This document shows positions 5,664 through 6,651 of a stretch of DNA of 6,651 bases, in pieces. The position numbers and the translations under genes were made by a program. Under the pieces are notes generated by a model. The model was given only the letters and a program-made list of their open reading frames with translations. It was not told the DNA's origin and did no database searches. Origin of the DNA: an uncultured Clostridia bacterium (lineage in GTDB: Bacteria; Bacillota_A; Clostridia; Oscillospirales; Oscillospiraceae); contig CAMJGU010000051.1 of NCBI GenBank assembly GCA_946405325.1, positions 1 to 6,651 on the forward strand, read 5' to 3'. Position 1 is the first letter of the stretch. Each line of letters opens with the position of its first letter.

Positions 5664-6281
5664 TTAACGGTGCAGGATGGGGGAGAGCGGCTTGTAGATG
5701 AGGAAGCACAGCACCACATCCAGCAGGCCCTTGCAGAAGGTGAAAGGCAGGTTGAATGCCACGAGGCACTTCATCAGGCTGTCCGCGCCGGGGCGGATCG
5801 CCTGATACATGCCGATGATCGCCTCCATGGGCATGCCGTAGACGACCACGTAGGCGGGGTAGACGATAAAGTAGTTGATGGGAACGGAGATGAGCGCCAT
5901 CAGCGCCGCGCCCAGCACCGCGCCGAGCAGCGCGCTGCGGCGGGATTTGCCGCGGTGGTAGACGAGACCGGCGGTGAAGGCGAACACGCTGCCGAGCAGG
6001 AAGTTGCACAGCTCGCCGACGTAGTTGGAGGACGTGCCGTGCAGGATGGAGAACAGCACGTTCTTTGCCAGCGTCACGACCACGCCCCAGATGGGGCCGA
6101 GGGCGAACGCTGCCAGCAATTCGGGAAGATCCGACACGTCCAGCTTGATAAACGCGGGGATCAGCGCGGGGATGGGGAACTCGACGTACATGAGGATGAA
6201 CGCCACCGCCGAGAGCATTCCGGCGACGGCCAGCTTGTGGGTGCGCTCCGCCTGCTTGGCAAAGACTGCGGGTGAGGACAT
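5664..6281 (-). CDS. ribU: Riboflavin ECF transporter substrate-binding subunit
   Basis: A 205-residue membrane protein of the S-component (RibU) family, which binds riboflavin and works with the shared EcfA/EcfA'/EcfT energising module encoded elsewhere. Recognisable RibU segments are IKLDVSDLPELLAAFALGP (residues 46-64), AKNVLFSILHGTSSNYVGEL (72-91) and the helix around VPINYFIVYPAY (133-144), ending with PFTFCKG (179-185) and YKPLSPIL (196-203). About six hydrophobic helices are present, as in the family. The ATG at 6281 has AAGGAG (6291-6296) 9 nt upstream. The frame stays open to 6401, but those 40 extra codons lie in the riboswitch and are not translated. An FMN riboswitch upstream supports the substrate assignment directly. 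The next gene follows after 18 bp. Confidence 0.95.
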   Translation of the reverse strand: MSSPAVFAKQAERTHKLAVAGMLSAVAFILMYVEFPIPALIPAFIKLDVSDLPELLAAFALGPIWGVVVTLAKNVLFSILHGTSSNYVGELCNFLLGSVFAFTAGLVYHRGKSRRSALLGAVLGAALMALISVPINYFIVYPAYVVVYGMPMEAIIGMYQAIRPGADSLMKCLVAFNLPFTFCKGLLDVVLCFLIYKPLSPILHR

Positions 6282-6287
6282 AGAAAA

Positions 6288-6348
6288 ACACTCCTTTACG
6301 AATCTGCACCGAAAGACAAGCCTTCGGGTGCATGACGCAAAAGAGCGT
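6288..6348 (-). promoter_or_regulatory. Expression platform: hairpin sequestering the ribU ribosome binding site
   Basis: On the minus strand ACGCTCTTTTGCG (6336-6348) can pair with CGTAAAGGAGTGT (6288-6300) over 13 positions, including three G-U pairs. The right arm holds the ribosome binding site AAAGGAG (6291-6297). A second stem nests inside: GCACCCGAAGG (6321-6331) with CTTTCGGTGC (6306-6315), loop 6316-6320. No T run follows either hairpin, so the switch probably controls translation rather than termination. Part of the 6336-6348 arm can alternatively pair with GAGAG in the 3' strand of the aptamer's closing helix, a candidate anti-sequestor. Confidence 0.65.
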
Positions 6349-6358
6349 GGCAATACAC

Positions 6359-6468
6359 ATCTTCTCTCATCCGGACTATACCGTCGGCATCGGAATCGCA
6401 CCGATTCGTGCAGAAAACCTGCTTGTGGGCTCTACCACCGGTGGGGAATCACACCCCGCCTCGAAGAC
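6359..6468 (-). ncRNA. FMN riboswitch (RFN element)
   Basis: The minus strand shows the conserved RFN core in order: CTTCGAGGC at the 5' side, the GGGGTGTGATTCCCCACCGG hairpin, GTGGTAGAGCCCACAAGC, a variable stem, ATCGGTGCGATTCCGATGCC, and GACGGTATAGTCCGGATGAG, closed by GAGAAG pairing with CTTC. This aptamer binds flavin mononucleotide. It lies 78-187 nt upstream of the ribU start codon, so FMN should turn off the riboflavin transporter operon. Confidence 0.96.
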
Positions 6469-6491
6469 TGGTGATTCAGTTCTCGCCTAAT

Positions 6492-6520
6492 ACCATACAC
6501 ATACGTCGCCGGTTTGTCAA
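6492..6520 (-). promoter_or_regulatory. SigmaA promoter of the ribU operon
   Basis: On the minus strand a perfect TTGACA (6515-6520) and TATGGT (6492-6497) are 17 bp apart. Transcription should begin near 6485, about 17 nt before the riboswitch. Confidence 0.7.
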
Positions 6521-6530
6521 GAGCAAATCT

Positions 6531-6547
6531 TGTCGAAAGATGTCGAA
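6531..6547 (+). promoter_or_regulatory. Tandem Spo0A boxes (0A boxes)
   Basis: TGTCGAA occurs at 6531-6537 and again at 6541-6547, in the same direction and 10 bp apart. Both are perfect matches to the Spo0A target TGNCGAA, and the 10-bp period is the one used by a Spo0A dimer, as in the abrB promoter of Bacillus. The pair lies 9 bp upstream of the -35 of the rightward promoter and 10 bp upstream of the -35 of the leftward ribU promoter, so it could act on either. Confidence 0.65.
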
Positions 6548-6556
6548 ATGTTTTCC

Positions 6557-6585
6557 TTTACATGCAAGAACTTTTGTTCTATAAT
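6557..6585 (+). promoter_or_regulatory. SigmaA promoter of the rightward gene at 6617
   Basis: TTTACA (6557-6562) and a perfect TATAAT (6580-6585) are 17 bp apart. Transcription should begin near 6592, leaving a 25-nt leader with the ribosome binding site GAGGGGG (6602-6608). Confidence 0.75.
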
Positions 6586-6616
6586 ATTGCCATCCGAACG
6601 AGAGGGGGCGTGTGCC

Positions 6617-6651
6617 GTGAAAGGAAAACAATCCGCCTGCTGCTTTACGGG
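6617..6651 (+). CDS. 5' end of an unidentified gene (cut by the window)
   Basis: A GTG start with GAGGGGG (6602-6608) 8 nt upstream and a clear promoter. Only the N-terminus MKGKQSACCFT is visible: a basic start followed by two cysteines. This is too short to name. The tandem Spo0A boxes upstream suggest a sporulation or stationary-phase gene, but that is inference from the promoter alone. Confidence 0.65.
   Translation, partial: MKGKQSACCFT

Noticed and set aside
6282..6401. A longer N-terminus for RibU starting at 6401
   Set aside because: The added codons lie in the FMN aptamer and expression platform, and a strong ribosome binding site precedes the ATG at 6281.

Overview
The window looks like chromosomal DNA of a moderately high-GC Clostridia (Oscillospiraceae-type gut Firmicute). 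The reasons are strong GGAGG-type ribosome binding sites, sigmaA-like promoters, a DUF3783 protein, a RibU riboflavin transporter under an FMN riboswitch, a VTC/DUF4956/DUF4353 gene set of the kind seen in Clostridia, and two perfect Spo0A boxes. The lineage call is inference from gene content, not from a marker gene.

Layout. (1) Bases 1-631: an HD-domain phosphohydrolase gene with its own promoter and intrinsic terminator. (2) 644-1081: a DUF3783 gene with an extended -10 promoter. (3) 1174-4498: a three-gene rightward operon encoding a cytoplasmic VTC-type polyphosphate polymerase domain, a four-helix DUF4956 membrane protein and a secreted or membrane-anchored acidic beta-helix (DUF4353) protein, closed by a strong bidirectional terminator. 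(4) 4500-5013: a leftward XRE/HTH regulator divergent from a 52-codon acidic small protein gene. Their 87-bp intergenic region holds two back-to-back promoters and an inverted-repeat operator lying between the -35 and -10 boxes of the small gene. (5) About 5055-5233: a non-coding, hairpin-rich stretch that may be a dispersed repeat. (6) 5235-6520: a leftward operon of ribU and a PaaI-like hotdog thioesterase, behind a sigmaA promoter, an FMN riboswitch and a long hairpin that captures the ribU ribosome binding site. (7) 6531-6651: tandem Spo0A boxes, a near-consensus sigmaA promoter and the first 11 complete codons of a rightward gene that runs off the window.

How the parts may work together. 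The VTC, DUF4956 and DUF4353 genes are spaced as one transcript and suggest an envelope system. In it a cytosolic enzyme would make polyphosphate or a related polyanion, a membrane partner would anchor the enzyme or pass the product, and an exported, probably Ca-binding beta-helix protein would act outside. This is the least characterised system here. The ribU module is a classic vitamin-import circuit in which FMN shuts off translation of its own precursor's transporter. The Spo0A boxes lie between the ribU promoter and the rightward promoter at 6557-6585, so that downstream gene, and possibly ribU, may be under sporulation/stationary-phase control.
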